From: Thermoactinomyces mirandus | Lineage (GTDB): Bacteria; Bacillota; Bacilli; Thermoactinomycetales; Thermoactinomycetaceae | Reading direction: 5' to 3' | NCBI RefSeq assembly: GCF_013868055.1 | Contig: NZ_JACEOL010000001.1 | Coordinates: 34,272-98,271 of the forward strand | DNA: 64,000 nt | Notes under the pieces: generated by a model | Told to the model about the DNA's origin: nothing | Seen by the model: only the letters and a program-made list of their open reading frames with translations | Databases searched by the model: none | Position numbers and translations under genes: made by a program | In this document: piece by piece, positions 27,503 to 37,451 of the stretch | How the letters are laid out: every line of letters begins with the position of its first letter | Position numbering within the stretch: the first letter of the stretch is position 1

Positions 27503-28150
27503 TTATGACAGGATGATCTGGTCTCTAAACTGATCCAGCATTTTTTCCCCAATTCCCGGAACCTTTGCAATTTCGTCCACACTTGAAAAAGGGCCATTTT
27601 CTTCACGGTAGCGCATAATGGCCTGCGCCTTTTTGGGCCCTATTCCATCAAGCTGCTCCAACTCTTCCGCTGTCGCTGTATTAATGTTGATCTTGCCTGT
27701 CTTTTCACTGCCATCCGCGGGAATCGACTGTCCTGTCCAGGCACTCCCGTTCACCTCCTCCCCCTTTTTGGCAACATACACCACTTTTCCGTCTGACAGG
27801 CGCTCAGCCAAGTTCACTCTCATCAGATCCGCTTGCGGCAAAGTTCCCCCGGCCATCCCAATGGCGTCATGAACACGTGAATTCCTGTCAAGCCGATATA
27901 TTCCCGGTTTTCTAACAGCCCCTTTCACATCGACAACCACCCATTTTTCCTCCCCGAACGAAGAGGATTGCTCCGGCTTCCGTTCAGTAACCACAGGTTG
28001 ATAAGGAGTTAGTGGCGTTTCGGAAGCTTGCGCCGGTTCTCCCTGCCGCCACAGGAAATACAGGCAGATAACCAGAGCCAGTCCCAATCCCGCCGACACA
28101 AGGACCAGCTTCTTTTCAAGCGATGTCAAATCCCATTCCCACTGGACCAT
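27503..28150 (-). CDS. comEA: Competence protein ComEA
   Basis: This membrane-anchored DNA receptor is used for natural transformation. The 215-residue protein has one membrane anchor (about 16-33) and a flexible linker. A SLBB-type domain follows (VVVDVKGAVRKPGIYRLDRN, to about residue 125), and then a C-terminal double helix-hairpin-helix DNA-binding domain (ININTATAEELEQLDGIGPK, VPGIGEKMLDQ). It normally sits beside comEC; here the two are about 5 kb apart on the same strand. It should hand DNA to ComEC. Confidence 0.95.
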   Translation of the reverse strand: MVQWEWDLTSLEKKLVLVSAGLGLALVICLYFLWRQGEPAQASETPLTPYQPVVTERKPEQSSSFGEEKWVVVDVKGAVRKPGIYRLDRNSRVHDAIGMAGGTLPQADLMRVNLAERLSDGKVVYVAKKGEEVNGSAWTGQSIPADGSEKTGKININTATAEELEQLDGIGPKKAQAIMRYREENGPFSSVDEIAKVPGIGEKMLDQFRDQIILS

Positions 28151-28251
28151 ACTTCCACCCTCTCACGATTGACAAAAATAGCCATGATTTAACAAACAAT
28201 TCCATAAACCTGTCAAAAATCCTCTTTAATTCATTGAAAAAAAGACAATGT

Positions 28252-29637
28252 TCAGGACTCCGTCTGGTCTTCTGATTCACGGATTTTTTCCAGGATTCTG
28301 ACCGTTCCCTGTCCTCCATCTACCACAATCCGATCGCCTGTCACAAGCTTTGCTGTGGCATCCCCGCATCCGACTACAACCGGAATGCCAAGTTCTCTTG
28401 CCACAATAGCAGCGTGGGACAAGGGAGCCCCTACATCCGTCACAATTGCGGCAGCTTTGGGAAAAAGCGGCGTCCAGCCAATGTTGGTTGTGGATGTCAC
28501 CAGGATTTCCCCCGGCTGGAGCTGGTCTCCATCTTCCGGCCTAGTAAGAATCCGCCCATTCCTTCGGCCTTGACCTGTTAAAGGGATAGACGGGAAAACT
28601 TGTTTTTTCCGGGACCTGTCCGAAAAAAGTGCCCGACAATTTCAGGGCAGACCCGATACTGATACCAAACAGTGCATAGGCAGAAACCTTCCGGCTTAAA
28701 TTGGTGTAGATTCTCCCGCATATATTGCCCGACCAAATATAATAGCCCCTGTCAAACGTTGTTTCCTGGTCAAGCATTCTGATCAGGCTCCAGGTAAAAG
28801 GGGTAATCACGTCTGGAACGGCTTCTTCAATATTGGTATTTACCCACAATTCGTCTCCTGTCAGTGAGTCATTGATCTCATACTTGTCCAGGTTCCCGGG
28901 AACAATGTGGTGATGGGCCTGGCCTGAAGCAAAACCAATTTTTTATCTGCAACAGCCCATTCGAGATCCAGGGGAAGCCCCTGCTTTCTTTCAAGGCTTG
29001 CCGCATACCGGTACAGTTTCCGGGAATACTTTTTAAACTCAGCCGGTCCCCGATATGATCCGCTCGGCCTGATTAATATAAATTCATACGGATTGGCTTC
29101 GCCTGACACCAGTTGTTCGCCCAGGCCATGTACATAATTGCCGGCCATGTTCTGGCGGCTTCCCGTAATTGGATCTGCCGTAAACAGCACACCTGAAATT
29201 TCGGGTTGTACCATCAATTGGACAACCACGGAAAGCTGATAGGATTCATCCATTCCCTGCGCCAGACTGTATGCTTTTACCCGTTTTTGAAAAACGGTAT
29301 GAACGGCATCCAGAATTTCTTCATCCGTCTTTACACCAAGGACCGTTTCAAATTCTCCGGCGTAGGATGCCCGGGCCGAATCCTCGCTTAAGGCAGAAGA
29401 TCTTACCGCAAACCGGGAACTAACCTCACGCTTTCTCATTTTGGTTAAACAAGCCCTAATTTCTTCCACTGCGGCTTCAGTCAGTCTTTCGTTTTGAAAG
29501 GCTGCGGGAAAGATAATAAAACCATCCGGAACAGGATATCCTTCCTGAACCATTCTTGCCAGCATACTTCCCTTGCCGCCGGCCAAATCCCGGAACTCCG
29601 GCCTGAACTCTTTAAAAGTTATCACTGTCTGTTTCAT
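28252..29637 (-). pseudogene. Broken rifampin phosphotransferase / PEP-synthase-like gene
   Basis: The pieces of one gene lie in order. The ATP-grasp N-terminal domain (29637-28861) starts KQTVITFKEFRPEF, with SSRFAVRSSALSEDS and a final LQARPITTLFPG. A middle fragment (NDSLTGDELWVNTNIEEAVPD, to 28570) follows in another frame. The C-terminal phosphohistidine domain (GAPLSHAAIVARELGIPVVVG) ends at 28252. A one-base shift lies in the run CCCGGGAACC near 28895. A large internal deletion with a frame change lies near 28570, where an intact relative has some 400 residues. ATG 29637 begins one base after the tetR-family stop, so the two were translationally coupled. The family phosphorylates rifampin or makes PEP. 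This copy cannot be functional. Confidence 0.88.
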
Positions 29638-29638
29638 G

Positions 29639-30262
29639 TCAATTCTCCCCTTGACTTTGGATACCATACCGTACCATGGCAAGAAAGGAATTTCGCTCTT
29701 TGAGAAAACGTTGAAAATACGACCTGTTCAACACATCATTTTCTGTCGCCTCAGAAATATATTTACGGTCAAAATCATCCAGTACCAGCATAACAAGCCG
29801 AAAAGCCTGTCCGCGGTCCACCCCGCTTTTAAGGGAAACTTTATTAAACAGGTCTTTCCACAACTTGTTCAAGCCCGTTTGCAGTTTGCCGTATCTCTCC
29901 TTTACTTCTTTGATTATAGCTTCAGGCGTCTCAACCAGCGCTTCTTTTAAAATCCGGTAAGCATCGGGGTTGGTTTGAAAAAAATTGAATTTCAGCCGGC
30001 TAAATTTCTCCCTGGCCTCAAAAAAGTCCTGATAACCGGAAAGATTTGCTGTCTCCAATTCCTGCCTCCCTTTCGCCAGGCTTCGGTCCACTATCTCCAG
30101 ATACAATTCCTTCTTGTTCCTGAAATGATGAAACAACAGCGCTCGGGAAACCCCTGCGGCCTTTGCCAACATGACGGTTGAAGTTTTTTCATAACCATGG
30201 AGTGCAAAAACATGCTGGCATATCTCCAGGATCTGGTCTTTATCATAAAGTTTTGCAGGCAT
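29639..30262 (-). CDS. TetR-family transcriptional regulator
   Basis: This 207-residue protein has an N-terminal TetR helix-turn-helix (DKDQILEICQHVFALHGYEK, then STVMLAKAAGVSRALLFHHF, RNKKELYLEIVD) and a divergent C-terminal ligand domain. ATG 30262 has AAGGAG nine bases upstream; the longer frame runs into an IS256 remnant. It is followed at one base by the broken phosphotransferase gene. Two matching palindromes sit right upstream, so it probably represses its own operon. With its partner destroyed, it may now control targets elsewhere or be on its way out. Confidence 0.9.
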   Translation of the reverse strand: MPAKLYDKDQILEICQHVFALHGYEKTSTVMLAKAAGVSRALLFHHFRNKKELYLEIVDRSLAKGRQELETANLSGYQDFFEAREKFSRLKFNFFQTNPDAYRILKEALVETPEAIIKEVKERYGKLQTGLNKLWKDLFNKVSLKSGVDRGQAFRLVMLVLDDFDRKYISEATENDVLNRSYFQRFLKERNSFLAMVRYGIQSQGEN

Positions 30263-30283
30263 CCTGAACTTCTCCTTTTTTAC

Positions 30284-30327
30284 TGACAATCCTGTCAATA
30301 AAATATCATATACTGACACCCCTGTCA
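30284..30327. promoter_or_regulatory. Twin palindromic operators upstream of the TetR-family gene
   Basis: TGACA-ATCC-TGTCA (30284-30297) and TGACA-CCCC-TGTCA (30314-30327) are exactly 30 bases apart, about three helical turns. On the minus strand the first-encountered copy also supplies TTGACA as a -35 box with TATTTT 17 bases downstream, so the protein would cover its own promoter. Confidence 0.75.
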
Positions 30328-30414
30328 ACAAAACAGAATCTGCTGGCAAATCCGAACCTGGTAAACTTTTTCCCTTCCCGTAAAAATCCCTTGACTTGCT
30401 TCCAAAAGAATCGG

Positions 30415-31245
30415 CCCAAAAAGCAAAGGCATTCCCGTATACAGACATGCAATTCAGCACGCAGGGCTTTTGGCGTAGCATCCGGCAAGTTCCTCAAAAA
30501 ATGCGTCTGGCATTGTTGCCAGGTTACGCCTTGAAAATGCTGGCGAATCGTTCGGATCAAGCCGGCATGGTGGTTGAAACCACCAAGTCCATCCTACAAA
30601 GTCCACGGCTTTTCAACCAGCTGAAAAACTCACTCCAACTCGCCTCGGACTCACTATCCCCCAATATCAAGCCAAGGACTTCCCGGTATCCTAATGCCAA
30701 TCTCCATGAGAGCGCCTCGAGCGCGCACACGCCCCTCCTCACGGACTTCTCGCACCATGGCATCCACAATGGGAAGGGATAGCGCTCGTCCTGCAAGGGA
30801 CGAGCGTTCCAGGCCGTCACGATCGGGCCGGCTGTTTTGCACAGATCCGAAACCGTCGACTTGGAGAACTCCGTTCCACAAATCTCTACCGTCACTTGAG
30901 CTACCTTTCGAGTGGAGACACCATTGCCCACCCTCTCCATCAATGCCAACACCAAAGCCTGTTCGCTCCGCTGGTAACGGGCAAACAGATCTTCGAAAAC
31001 TTTCCATCCCGAATCCGTGGATCGCGAAGCTTGATTGTTCCTGCACGGGTCGTCAACTGGTGAGGATAACCCTGGCGTTCCTTCGTGCGTTCATAGCGAT
31101 CGGATAACAGTTGTTCCGTTACCTGTGCCTTTAGAATCTGTTTCAGAACCGATTCCAAGAATTTTGCCACTCCATCATCTTTTGAATCTTTCAAAAATAA
31201 TTGATGAAAAATCTCCGAATCTACGGTAATCTGATACTGAGCCAT
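30415..31245 (-). mobile_element. IS256-family transposase remnant
   Basis: From ATG 31245 the N-terminus reads AQYQITVDSEIFHQLFLKDS and continues in shifting frames through QALVLALMERVGNGVSTRKV-like, STVSDLCK, a DAMVREVREEGRVRARG stretch, GDSESEASWSEFFSWLKSRG and QHFQGVTWQQCQTHFLRN. Several frameshifts are visible. The second catalytic Asp block (VVSDDH in family members) reads VVSTTM, and the C-terminal third with the catalytic Glu is missing. It is an inactive fragment of about 270 codons. I did not identify terminal inverted repeats. Confidence 0.85.
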
Positions 31246-31309
31246 TGTGAAGCCTCCTCGTTTGGCAGTTCTTTCCACATCCATTCCAACTGAGGAATTT
31301 CATCATGGC

Positions 31310-32068
31310 TCACTTATTTTTTGAGAACCATTTTTACACAATGATATGGACTTAACTTCGTACCATGGTAACAACCATTCCGCAAAGGGCATTCTTGACA
31401 TTTTGTAACATCAAAATAGAATGCGGTGAATGAATTTTTTTTGCTTCTTGTTTTACCTGTTCAGCAAGAAGCACCAAGAAAACCATCTCTTCTTCCGGGA
31501 CTCTTTGACCAGGGAGTTTATTTGGTTTCTCAATTAATTTTGGTTGATATTTCCTGACTGCACGTCTTGGACGTGCAGCGGCTGTAATGAGGACTCCTTC
31601 AGGTTTTGTCCAGAAGCATTTGCCATCGTATGCGTTGAATCAACAATGACACTGTTAGATCGAATAAGACCCTGTTTTACGCATTGTTGCACGATATGAG
31701 CAAGCACTCGTTCAACGCCAGCTTCCCCGAGTCGGTTTCGCCGAAATCGAGAGAGTTTGGAGAAGGATCATGAAGAGGATCTTCAGGATTGAGTTTCAAA
31801 AACCATTTATATGTCAGGTTTACTTGACAGTCTGTGATTACTTGTCGACCTGATAACTGGTACAGATTTTGCGGAAAAAGAAGTCGAAACAGCACTTCGG
31901 GATCATTAGCGGGTCGTCCATAATACACATCACAGGATTCTTTGACTAACTCGTGGATAAAGCTGAAATCAATGGCTTCGCTGATTTTTTCAGAAAATGG
32001 TTTTCTGGGATCGGGTTATACAGTTCATTGTGGATAGAGCTTCTCCTGATGTTTTGGTCTTTTGACAT
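31310..32068 (-). mobile_element. IS1182-family transposase remnant
   Basis: The N-terminus begins at ATG 32068 (SKDQNIRRSSIHNELYNPIP), then shifts frame at an A-run near 31985 and continues SEAIDFSFIHELVKESCDVY, YYGRPANDPEVLFRLLFPQN and LTYKWFLKLNPEDPLHDPS. Further shifted pieces (RSNSVIVDSTHTMANASGQ, then ITAAARPRRAVRKYQPKLIE) and a zinc-knuckle segment (FDVTKCQECPLRNGCYHG) follow. The DDE core is largely deleted. It is a decayed insertion sequence next to the IS256 remnant, with no intact ends recognised. Confidence 0.85.
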
Positions 32069-32089
32069 AGTCTTCACCCAATTCAGTGT

Positions 32090-32116
32090 AAAAAAAAAGT
32101 GCCCGAAGGCACTTTT
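32090..32116 (-). terminator. Terminator after leuS
   Basis: AAAAGTGCC and GGCACTTTT form a nine-pair stem with a CGAA/TTCG tetraloop and a run of T on the minus strand. Confidence 0.93.
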
Positions 32117-32167
32117 GCAAAAGATGTTATGCTATTGCACCAGTCTTTTTTAAGCGGGCTTTTGCCA

Positions 32168-34630
32168 TTATTTTACCACGATATTCACCAGTTTTTTTGG
32201 CACAACAATTACTTTGCGAATCGTTTTCCCATCAATCCAGGCCTGAACGCGTTCATTGCGGAGTGCCTGTTTTTCAATCTCCTCACGGGAGGCCTGTGTG
32301 GATACAATCAGTCGCTCACGAATTTTTCCGTTTACCTGGACAGCTATTTCCACTTCATCCAAAACCAGGGCGGATTCATCATAGGTTGGCCATTTGACCA
32401 GATGGACGCTGCCTTCTTTCCCCATCAATTGCCACAGTTCTTCCGTGATATGGGGAACAAACGGGGCCAACAGGACAACCAGGGTTTCGAGAGCTTCCCT
32501 GTAAATGGCCCGGTCAGCATTTTTGTCGTACTGGTACAAACCATTGACCAATTCCATGATCCCACTGACTGCCGTGTTGAAATGGTTTCGCTCCCCAATT
32601 TCGTTGGTAACCTTTTTGATCGTCTGATGCAAGAGGCGGCGAAGTTCCCTGGCCTCTCCCTCCACCTTGGAAGGATACTCCATGCTCTGCTTGAACAGTT
32701 CCTCATTTTGAACAATCAGGCGCCAGACCCGGTTCAGGAAGCGGTGGCTTCCCTCAACGCCAGCGTCACTCCAGTCAAGATCGCGATCAGGCGGAGCAGC
32801 AAACAGGATAAAGAGACGGGCCGTATCTGCCCCGTACTTTTCGATTATTTCCAGAGGGCTGACAACATTTCCTTTGGATTTGGACATTTTAAAACCATCT
32901 TTGAGCACCATTCCCTGAGTCAGCAGGCTTTTGAACGGCTCATCCACCGAAAGCATCCCTGCGTCATAAAGCACTTTTGTAAAGAAGCGGGAATAGAGCA
33001 GATGCAAAACCGCATGCTCAATGCCGCCAATGTATTCATCCACATTCATCCAACGGTCTGCCTTTTCTGTTGCAAAAGGCAGTCCATCATTTTGCGGATC
33101 GGTATAACGCAGGAAATACCATGAAGAATCGACAAAGGTATCCATGGTATCCGTTTCGCGCCGTGCCGCTTTGCCGCATTTGGGGCACGTTGTATGGACA
33201 AAGCTGTCCGAAGTAGCCAGCGGATTGCTTTTGCCGTCAAAAACCACATCATCAGGCAGAACAACCGGCAAATCTTCCTTCGGCACCGGAACGGTTCCGC
33301 ATTCATCACAATAAACAATCGGAATCGGGGTTCCCCAATAACGTTGCCGGGAAATGAGCCAATCCCGCAAACGGTAATTGACCGTCCATTTGCCCAAACC
33401 TTGCTCATCAAGGTACTTGGCGATTTCCCGAATCGCTTTCCGGTTGTTCATTCCATCAAACCGGCCGGACGAGAAAAGCACACCTTCCCCGGTATAGGCT
33501 TCGGTCAAGGGTTGGCTCAATTCCGCGTCAAGAGGACGGATCACTGCCCTGACGGGCAAATCGTATTTTGCGGCAAATTGAAAATCCCGTTCATCATGGG
33601 CGGGAACTCCCATAACAGCTCCCGTTCCATAATCCATCAACACATAGTTGGCTAACCAGATCGGGATCAGTTTCCCGGTCAATGGATGCCTGGCGTACGC
33701 CCCTGTCGGATACCCCACTTTTTCGGCATCGGTTGAAGTTCGCTCAATTTCAGACTGTTTCCGCATTTGCTTGACAAAATCAAGAACTGCCGCTTCATTT
33801 TCTTTCCCCTGAATCAACCGGGGAACCAGCGGGTGTTCCGGAGCCACCACCAGGTAGCTCACGCCGTATAACGTATCAGGACGGGTGGTAAATACGGTAA
33901 TCTTTTCATCCTGCAATTCCGGCACCGTGAAAACCACCTGTGCTCCTTCACTGCGTCCGATCCAGTTGCGCTGCATGGTTTTGACCCGCTCCGGCCATTT
34001 CGACAAGCGATCCAGTCCTTCAAGCAAACGGTCAGCATAATCTGTGATGCGGAAAAACCACTGTTCCAGTTCTTTCCTGGTTACTTCCGAATCACAGCGC
34101 CAACATTTCCCCTCTTCCACTTGCTCATTGGCCAGTACCGTGTTGCAGGAGGGACACCAGTTGACTGAAGCTTTTTTGCGGTAAGCAAGTCCTCGCTCAT
34201 AAAAAAGCAGGAAAAGCCATTGGTTGAATTTGTAATAATCCGGCAAACAGGTGCCTACATATCTGTCCCAGTCATAGGAAATGCCAAGTACCTCCTGTTC
34301 CTTGCGAATCCGCTCCATGTTTTTCAGAGTCAATTCGCGCGGATTTACGCCACGCTGAATGGCGGCATTCTCAGCAGGCAGTCCGAACGCATCAGCCCCC
34401 ATCGGATGCAATACGTTATACCCGTTCATGCGGCGGAACCGCGCTACTACGTCACCAATTGAATAGACACGCACATGACCCATGTGCAATCCTTCACCCG
34501 ACGGGTAGGGGAATTGTTCCAATGTATAATATTTTGGTCTTCCCTCATTTTCTGCCGTTTGATAAAGTTTTGTATTCCTCCAGTAAGTTTGCCATTTGGC
34601 CTCCACTTCATTCGGAGAGTACGGTTTCAT
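32168..34630 (-). CDS. leuS: Leucyl-tRNA synthetase
   Basis: This class I synthetase charges tRNA-Leu and edits mischarged products. The 820-residue protein has HMGH at residues 49-52 (in [17 protein letters not shown]), a zinc-binding insertion ([21 protein letters not shown]), the CP1 editing domain ([25 protein letters not shown]), KMSKS at about residue 575 ([10 protein letters not shown]) and the C-terminal tRNA-binding part. ATG 34630 has GGAGGAG six bases upstream, and the ATG at 34645 overlaps that site. A T-box leader precedes the gene. Confidence 0.98.
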   Translation of the reverse strand: MKPYSPNEVEAKWQTYWRNTKLYQTAENEGRPKYYTLEQFPYPSGEGLHMGHVRVYSIGDVVARFRRMNGYNVLHPMGADAFGLPAENAAIQRGVNPRELTLKNMERIRKEQEVLGISYDWDRYVGTCLPDYYKFNQWLFLLFYERGLAYRKKASVNWCPSCNTVLANEQVEEGKCWRCDSEVTRKELEQWFFRITDYADRLLEGLDRLSKWPERVKTMQRNWIGRSEGAQVVFTVPELQDEKITVFTTRPDTLYGVSYLVVAPEHPLVPRLIQGKENEAAVLDFVKQMRKQSEIERTSTDAEKVGYPTGAYARHPLTGKLIPIWLANYVLMDYGTGAVMGVPAHDERDFQFAAKYDLPVRAVIRPLDAELSQPLTEAYTGEGVLFSSGRFDGMNNRKAIREIAKYLDEQGLGKWTVNYRLRDWLISRQRYWGTPIPIVYCDECGTVPVPKEDLPVVLPDDVVFDGKSNPLATSDSFVHTTCPKCGKAARRETDTMDTFVDSSWYFLRYTDPQNDGLPFATEKADRWMNVDEYIGGIEHAVLHLLYSRFFTKVLYDAGMLSVDEPFKSLLTQGMVLKDGFKMSKSKGNVVSPLEIIEKYGADTARLFILFAAPPDRDLDWSDAGVEGSHRFLNRVWRLIVQNEELFKQSMEYPSKVEGEARELRRLLHQTIKKVTNEIGERNHFNTAVSGIMELVNGLYQYDKNADRAIYREALETLVVLLAPFVPHITEELWQLMGKEGSVHLVKWPTYDESALVLDEVEIAVQVNGKIRERLIVSTQASREEIEKQALRNERVQAWIDGKTIRKVIVVPKKLVNIVVK

Positions 34631-34674
34631 GTCTTTCTCCTCCATAAATCTAGGTTAAAACAACCGGAAACATT

Positions 34675-34940
34675 AAAAAAACCTCCCACCCCCAGCATCA
34701 ACGGCTAGGGACGAGAGGTTGTTTCCGAATTCCCGCGGTACCACCCTAATTAGTGTTCTTTCCGAACACTCACTTGAAGATCCGGTAACGGGGATAAACC
34801 GCCAAAAAGTACTTACCTTGTGTTCCCTTTTGGAGCGATGAGGCGAGTTCATTTGCGTTCCGGGTTGACTCGCACCTTCCGTCAACTCTCTGTGCCGAAA
34901 GTGAGCAAATTACTATTCCCCATCATGACTTTTGTTCGTG
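34675..34940 (-). promoter_or_regulatory. T-box leader of leuS (specifier CUC)
   Basis: The T-box core AGGGTGGTACCGCGGG lies at about 34746-34731 on the minus strand. A terminator follows (CCTCTCGTCCC... GGGGGTGGGAGG, seven T). Stem I shows AGAGAGTTGACGG and GGTGCGAGTC. The specifier loop reads GAACTCGCC, giving the Leu codon CTC at 34847-34845. Leucine shortage should raise leuS expression by read-through. Confidence 0.93.
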
Positions 34941-34957
34941 AAAAGTTGCTGTTTAAC

Positions 34958-34987
34958 ATTATATGAAATTGAACAGACAAATGTCAA
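34958..34987 (-). promoter_or_regulatory. Strong sigma-A promoter of leuS
   Basis: Perfect TTGACA (34987-34982), 18 bases, perfect TATAAT (34963-34958). Confidence 0.85.
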
Positions 34988-35061
34988 CATTTTTTTATTT
35001 ATTTTAAAATGGGATGCCTGCGTTAAATGGCCATTCACTCTATACCGAATCAATGAAACGG

Positions 35062-35403
35062 TTACTGGACATTTATTTGCCTGGCGTCACCCCACAAGCG
35101 CTCCAAGCCGTAAAATTTGCGTTCGTCTTTGTGGAAAACATGGACAACCACGTCACCGAGGTCGATAAGAACCCAACGGGCATCCTGGTATCCTTCAATT
35201 CCTTTCAGAGGAATGTCAGATTCTGTTACTTTTTCCTTGATTGCTGTGGCAATTGCCTGGACCTGGGTCTGTGAATTACCATGGCAGATCACAAAAAAAT
35301 CCGCAAAGATGGATAATCCACGAATATCCAGAATCACAATATCCTGGGCCTTTTTCTCCTCGGCAGCGTTAGCTGCTAACTGGGCGATTTCCACTACTTT
35401 CAA
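35062..35403 (-). CDS. rsfS: Ribosome silencing factor RsfS
   Basis: This 113-residue protein binds ribosomal protein L14 and blocks joining of the ribosomal subunits when nutrients run short. It has the family core DIVILDIRGLSIFADFFVIC and GYQDARWVLIDLGDVVVHVF. It starts at TTG 35403 with GGAGGAG five bases upstream; the start overlaps the yqeK stop in a TTGA junction, so translation is probably coupled. It is the last gene of the yqeG-rsfS operon. The methyltransferase gene that follows it in B. subtilis (yqeM) is absent here. Confidence 0.95.
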   Translation of the reverse strand: MKVVEIAQLAANAAEEKKAQDIVILDIRGLSIFADFFVICHGNSQTQVQAIATAIKEKVTESDIPLKGIEGYQDARWVLIDLGDVVVHVFHKDERKFYGLERLWGDARQINVQ

Positions 35404-35990
35404 ATAGACTCCTCCCTTGAATTCTTTTGAGTAACCCGATCAAGCAGATCATTGCGGGCATCAAGCGTAAGCGGATAGATCTTTTGGGACCGATTGACCA
35501 GAAAGATGATCGTATTGTCCAATGCTTTCAGTACAGCCAAATCCAAATGTTTTTCAGCAATTCGCCGCACTTCCCCGACCTCCGGGAAGCGGCGCCCTGG
35601 CTCAATATAGTCAGCCAGAAAAATGATTTTTTCCAGCTTCGACATGGCTGGACGGCCTGTAGTATGGTACCGGATTGCATTTAAGATCATCTCATCCCTG
35701 ATTCCAAATTTTTCACAGGCCACTGCCGCACCCGCGGGTGCATGCCACAATTCCTTGTTGTATTCAAGAAATTCCTGCGGCAGATGTTTCTGTTTTATCC
35801 AATGAACAAGGTCCTGTTCAGACCAACTTTTGCAGTAGTCATGCAAAATCGCAGCAATTTCCGTTTTACAGGGGTCCACTCCCTCACGCTTTGCCAATCC
35901 GATTGCCGTTTCGGCTACCCGAAGAGTATGTTCCCATCTTGATCGTGGCAACTCTTTTTTTGTAGCTTGCTTTAAAAACTCAAGATCCAT
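35400..35990 (-). CDS. yqeK: HD-domain phosphatase YqeK
   Basis: This 196-residue HD-superfamily metal hydrolase is known in relatives to cleave diadenosine tetraphosphate symmetrically, clearing a stress-made nucleotide. Metal ligands are seen in RWEHTLRVAE, ILHDYCK, YHTTGRPAMSKLEKIIFLAD and the family's DYIEPGR. It overlaps nadD upstream by 11 bases and rsfS downstream by four bases. Length and motifs are normal. Confidence 0.93.
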   Translation of the reverse strand: MDLEFLKQATKKELPRSRWEHTLRVAETAIGLAKREGVDPCKTEIAAILHDYCKSWSEQDLVHWIKQKHLPQEFLEYNKELWHAPAGAAVACEKFGIRDEMILNAIRYHTTGRPAMSKLEKIIFLADYIEPGRRFPEVGEVRRIAEKHLDLAVLKALDNTIIFLVNRSQKIYPLTLDARNDLLDRVTQKNSREESI

Positions 35991-36564
35991 ACAATCCTTG
36001 CTCCTTTATATACTTGTATACTGCATCGGGGACAAGGTAGCGAATGGTTTTTCCCAACAAGAGGCGCTTGCGGATCTCGCTCGATGAAACATTTGTTTCA
36101 ATGGCATCAGGAATCCACATCAATCGTTCCTTGACACAACCTGGCAAATGATCCTGATCAATTCCGGGACGTCCAAGGCCAATTACCCGGACATATTGAA
36201 GGATTTCCTTTATTTTATACCATTTCGGTAAATCTTTCACCATGTCCGCCCCAACTAACAGAGAAAATTCAATATTTGGGTATTTGTTCTTCAACTCTTC
36301 AATGGTATCAACCGTATAGGATGGCCCCGAGCGCTTCATCTCAATCTGGCATAACTTGAACCGGGGATGTTCTGCGATCGCAAGCTCAACCATCCTCTTC
36401 CGGTCTTCCGCCAGCGCAATCGTTTTTCCCGGTTTGTGAGGAGGTTCTCCTGCGGGGATAAACCAAATTTCGTTTAATGAAGCTGTATCCAGCGCCTGTT
36501 CAGCCAGTAACAAATGTCCGTAGTGGATCGGATCAAATGTACCACCGAAAATTCCCACTTTCAT
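35980..36564 (-). CDS. nadD: Nicotinate-nucleotide adenylyltransferase
   Basis: This 194-residue enzyme joins nicotinate mononucleotide and ATP to give deamido-NAD, an essential step of NAD synthesis. The nucleotidyltransferase signature GGTFDPIHYGHLLLA is at residues 7-21, and SSSEIRKRLLLGKTIRYLVP near the end is the second ATP-binding block. It lies between aroE and yqeK. The small RNA-binding gene yhbY that separates aroE and nadD in B. subtilis is not present; only about 17 bases lie between them. Confidence 0.96.
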   Translation of the reverse strand: MKVGIFGGTFDPIHYGHLLLAEQALDTASLNEIWFIPAGEPPHKPGKTIALAEDRKRMVELAIAEHPRFKLCQIEMKRSGPSYTVDTIEELKNKYPNIEFSLLVGADMVKDLPKWYKIKEILQYVRVIGLGRPGIDQDHLPGCVKERLMWIPDAIETNVSSSEIRKRLLLGKTIRYLVPDAVYKYIKEQGLYGS

Positions 36565-36581
36565 AACGACTCATCCTTTAT

Positions 36582-37427
36582 CTACGTGTCTTTCAGGGAA
36601 GCGGCCAAAACCTGTTTCATCAAGGAAACTGGCGCCTCTTTCTCCGTCCATTTTTCAAAGGCGATCACAGCCTGGTATACCAGCATGTCCAAACCGGACA
36701 GGACACGAGCCCCGCGGGCTTTTGCCCCTCTCAATAAAGTGGTCTCCCGGGGATGATAAATCAGATCACTCACATATTGCCCCCTTTGAAACCATTCCAC
36801 CGGAACCGGAGTCTCATCACGGTCGGGAAACATTCCTACAGATGTCGTATTAATGATCAAATCTGCTTTTTCGATTACTTTCTTCCCCTCGGTTAAAGGC
36901 AACGCTTCCGATCGGGTCAGGGAAGACAAATGTCTGCCCAAAGCCTCGGCTTTTGCCAATGTCCTGTTCAAAACCGTAATCCGGGAAACCCCCGCTTTTG
37001 CCAACGTATATCCGACGGCCCTTGCAGCTCCGCCTGCTCCAATGATCACCACGTTCAACCCGAAAAACGGGAGAGACCATGCTTCCTCAACGGAACGCAA
37101 ATAACCAGGTCCGTCGGTATTGTAACCTACCCATTTCCCGTGTTCATAAACAACCGTATTGACGGCCCCGATTGCCTGAGCAGTTTCATCAACCGCATCC
37201 AGATAATCCATGATGGCCACCTTGTGAGGAATGGTCACATTCCAGCCTTTTACCCCCAAAGCGCGGAAACCGGCCACCGCATCCTTCAAATCGGAAGGCG
37301 CCACTTTAAAGGCCAGATACACATTTGGCAACTGCACTTCCCGCAAAGCCGCATTCATCATATCCGGAGACTTGGAATGTCCAACCGGATCCCCGATCAG
37401 GGCAAACAATCCCGTTCTGCTATCCAC
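36582..37427 (-). CDS. aroE: Shikimate dehydrogenase
   Basis: This NADPH-dependent enzyme reduces 3-dehydroshikimate to shikimate in aromatic amino acid synthesis. The 281-residue protein has the substrate site in GDPVGHSKSPDMMNAAL, the catalytic Lys in WNVTIPHKVAIMDYLD, the dinucleotide-binding loop VIIGAGGAARAVGYTL and NTTSVGMFP. GTG 37427 is chosen, since AGGAGG lies seven bases upstream; the longer frame is not supported. It lies between yqeH and nadD. Confidence 0.95.
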   Translation of the reverse strand: MDSRTGLFALIGDPVGHSKSPDMMNAALREVQLPNVYLAFKVAPSDLKDAVAGFRALGVKGWNVTIPHKVAIMDYLDAVDETAQAIGAVNTVVYEHGKWVGYNTDGPGYLRSVEEAWSLPFFGLNVVIIGAGGAARAVGYTLAKAGVSRITVLNRTLAKAEALGRHLSSLTRSEALPLTEGKKVIEKADLIINTTSVGMFPDRDETPVPVEWFQRGQYVSDLIYHPRETTLLRGAKARGARVLSGLDMLVYQAVIAFEKWTEKEAPVSLMKQVLAASLKDT

Positions 37428-37451
37428 ACGGTTTCCTCCTCTTTGCATTTT

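Noticed and set aside
30263..30481. Upstream extension of the TetR-family gene.
   Set aside because: It would cover the twin operators and promoter and run into the IS256 remnant.
30306..30560. C-terminal 84-codon frame beyond the IS256 transposase remnant.
   Set aside because: Only its first half resembles the transposase; the rest is chance coding opposite the TetR region.
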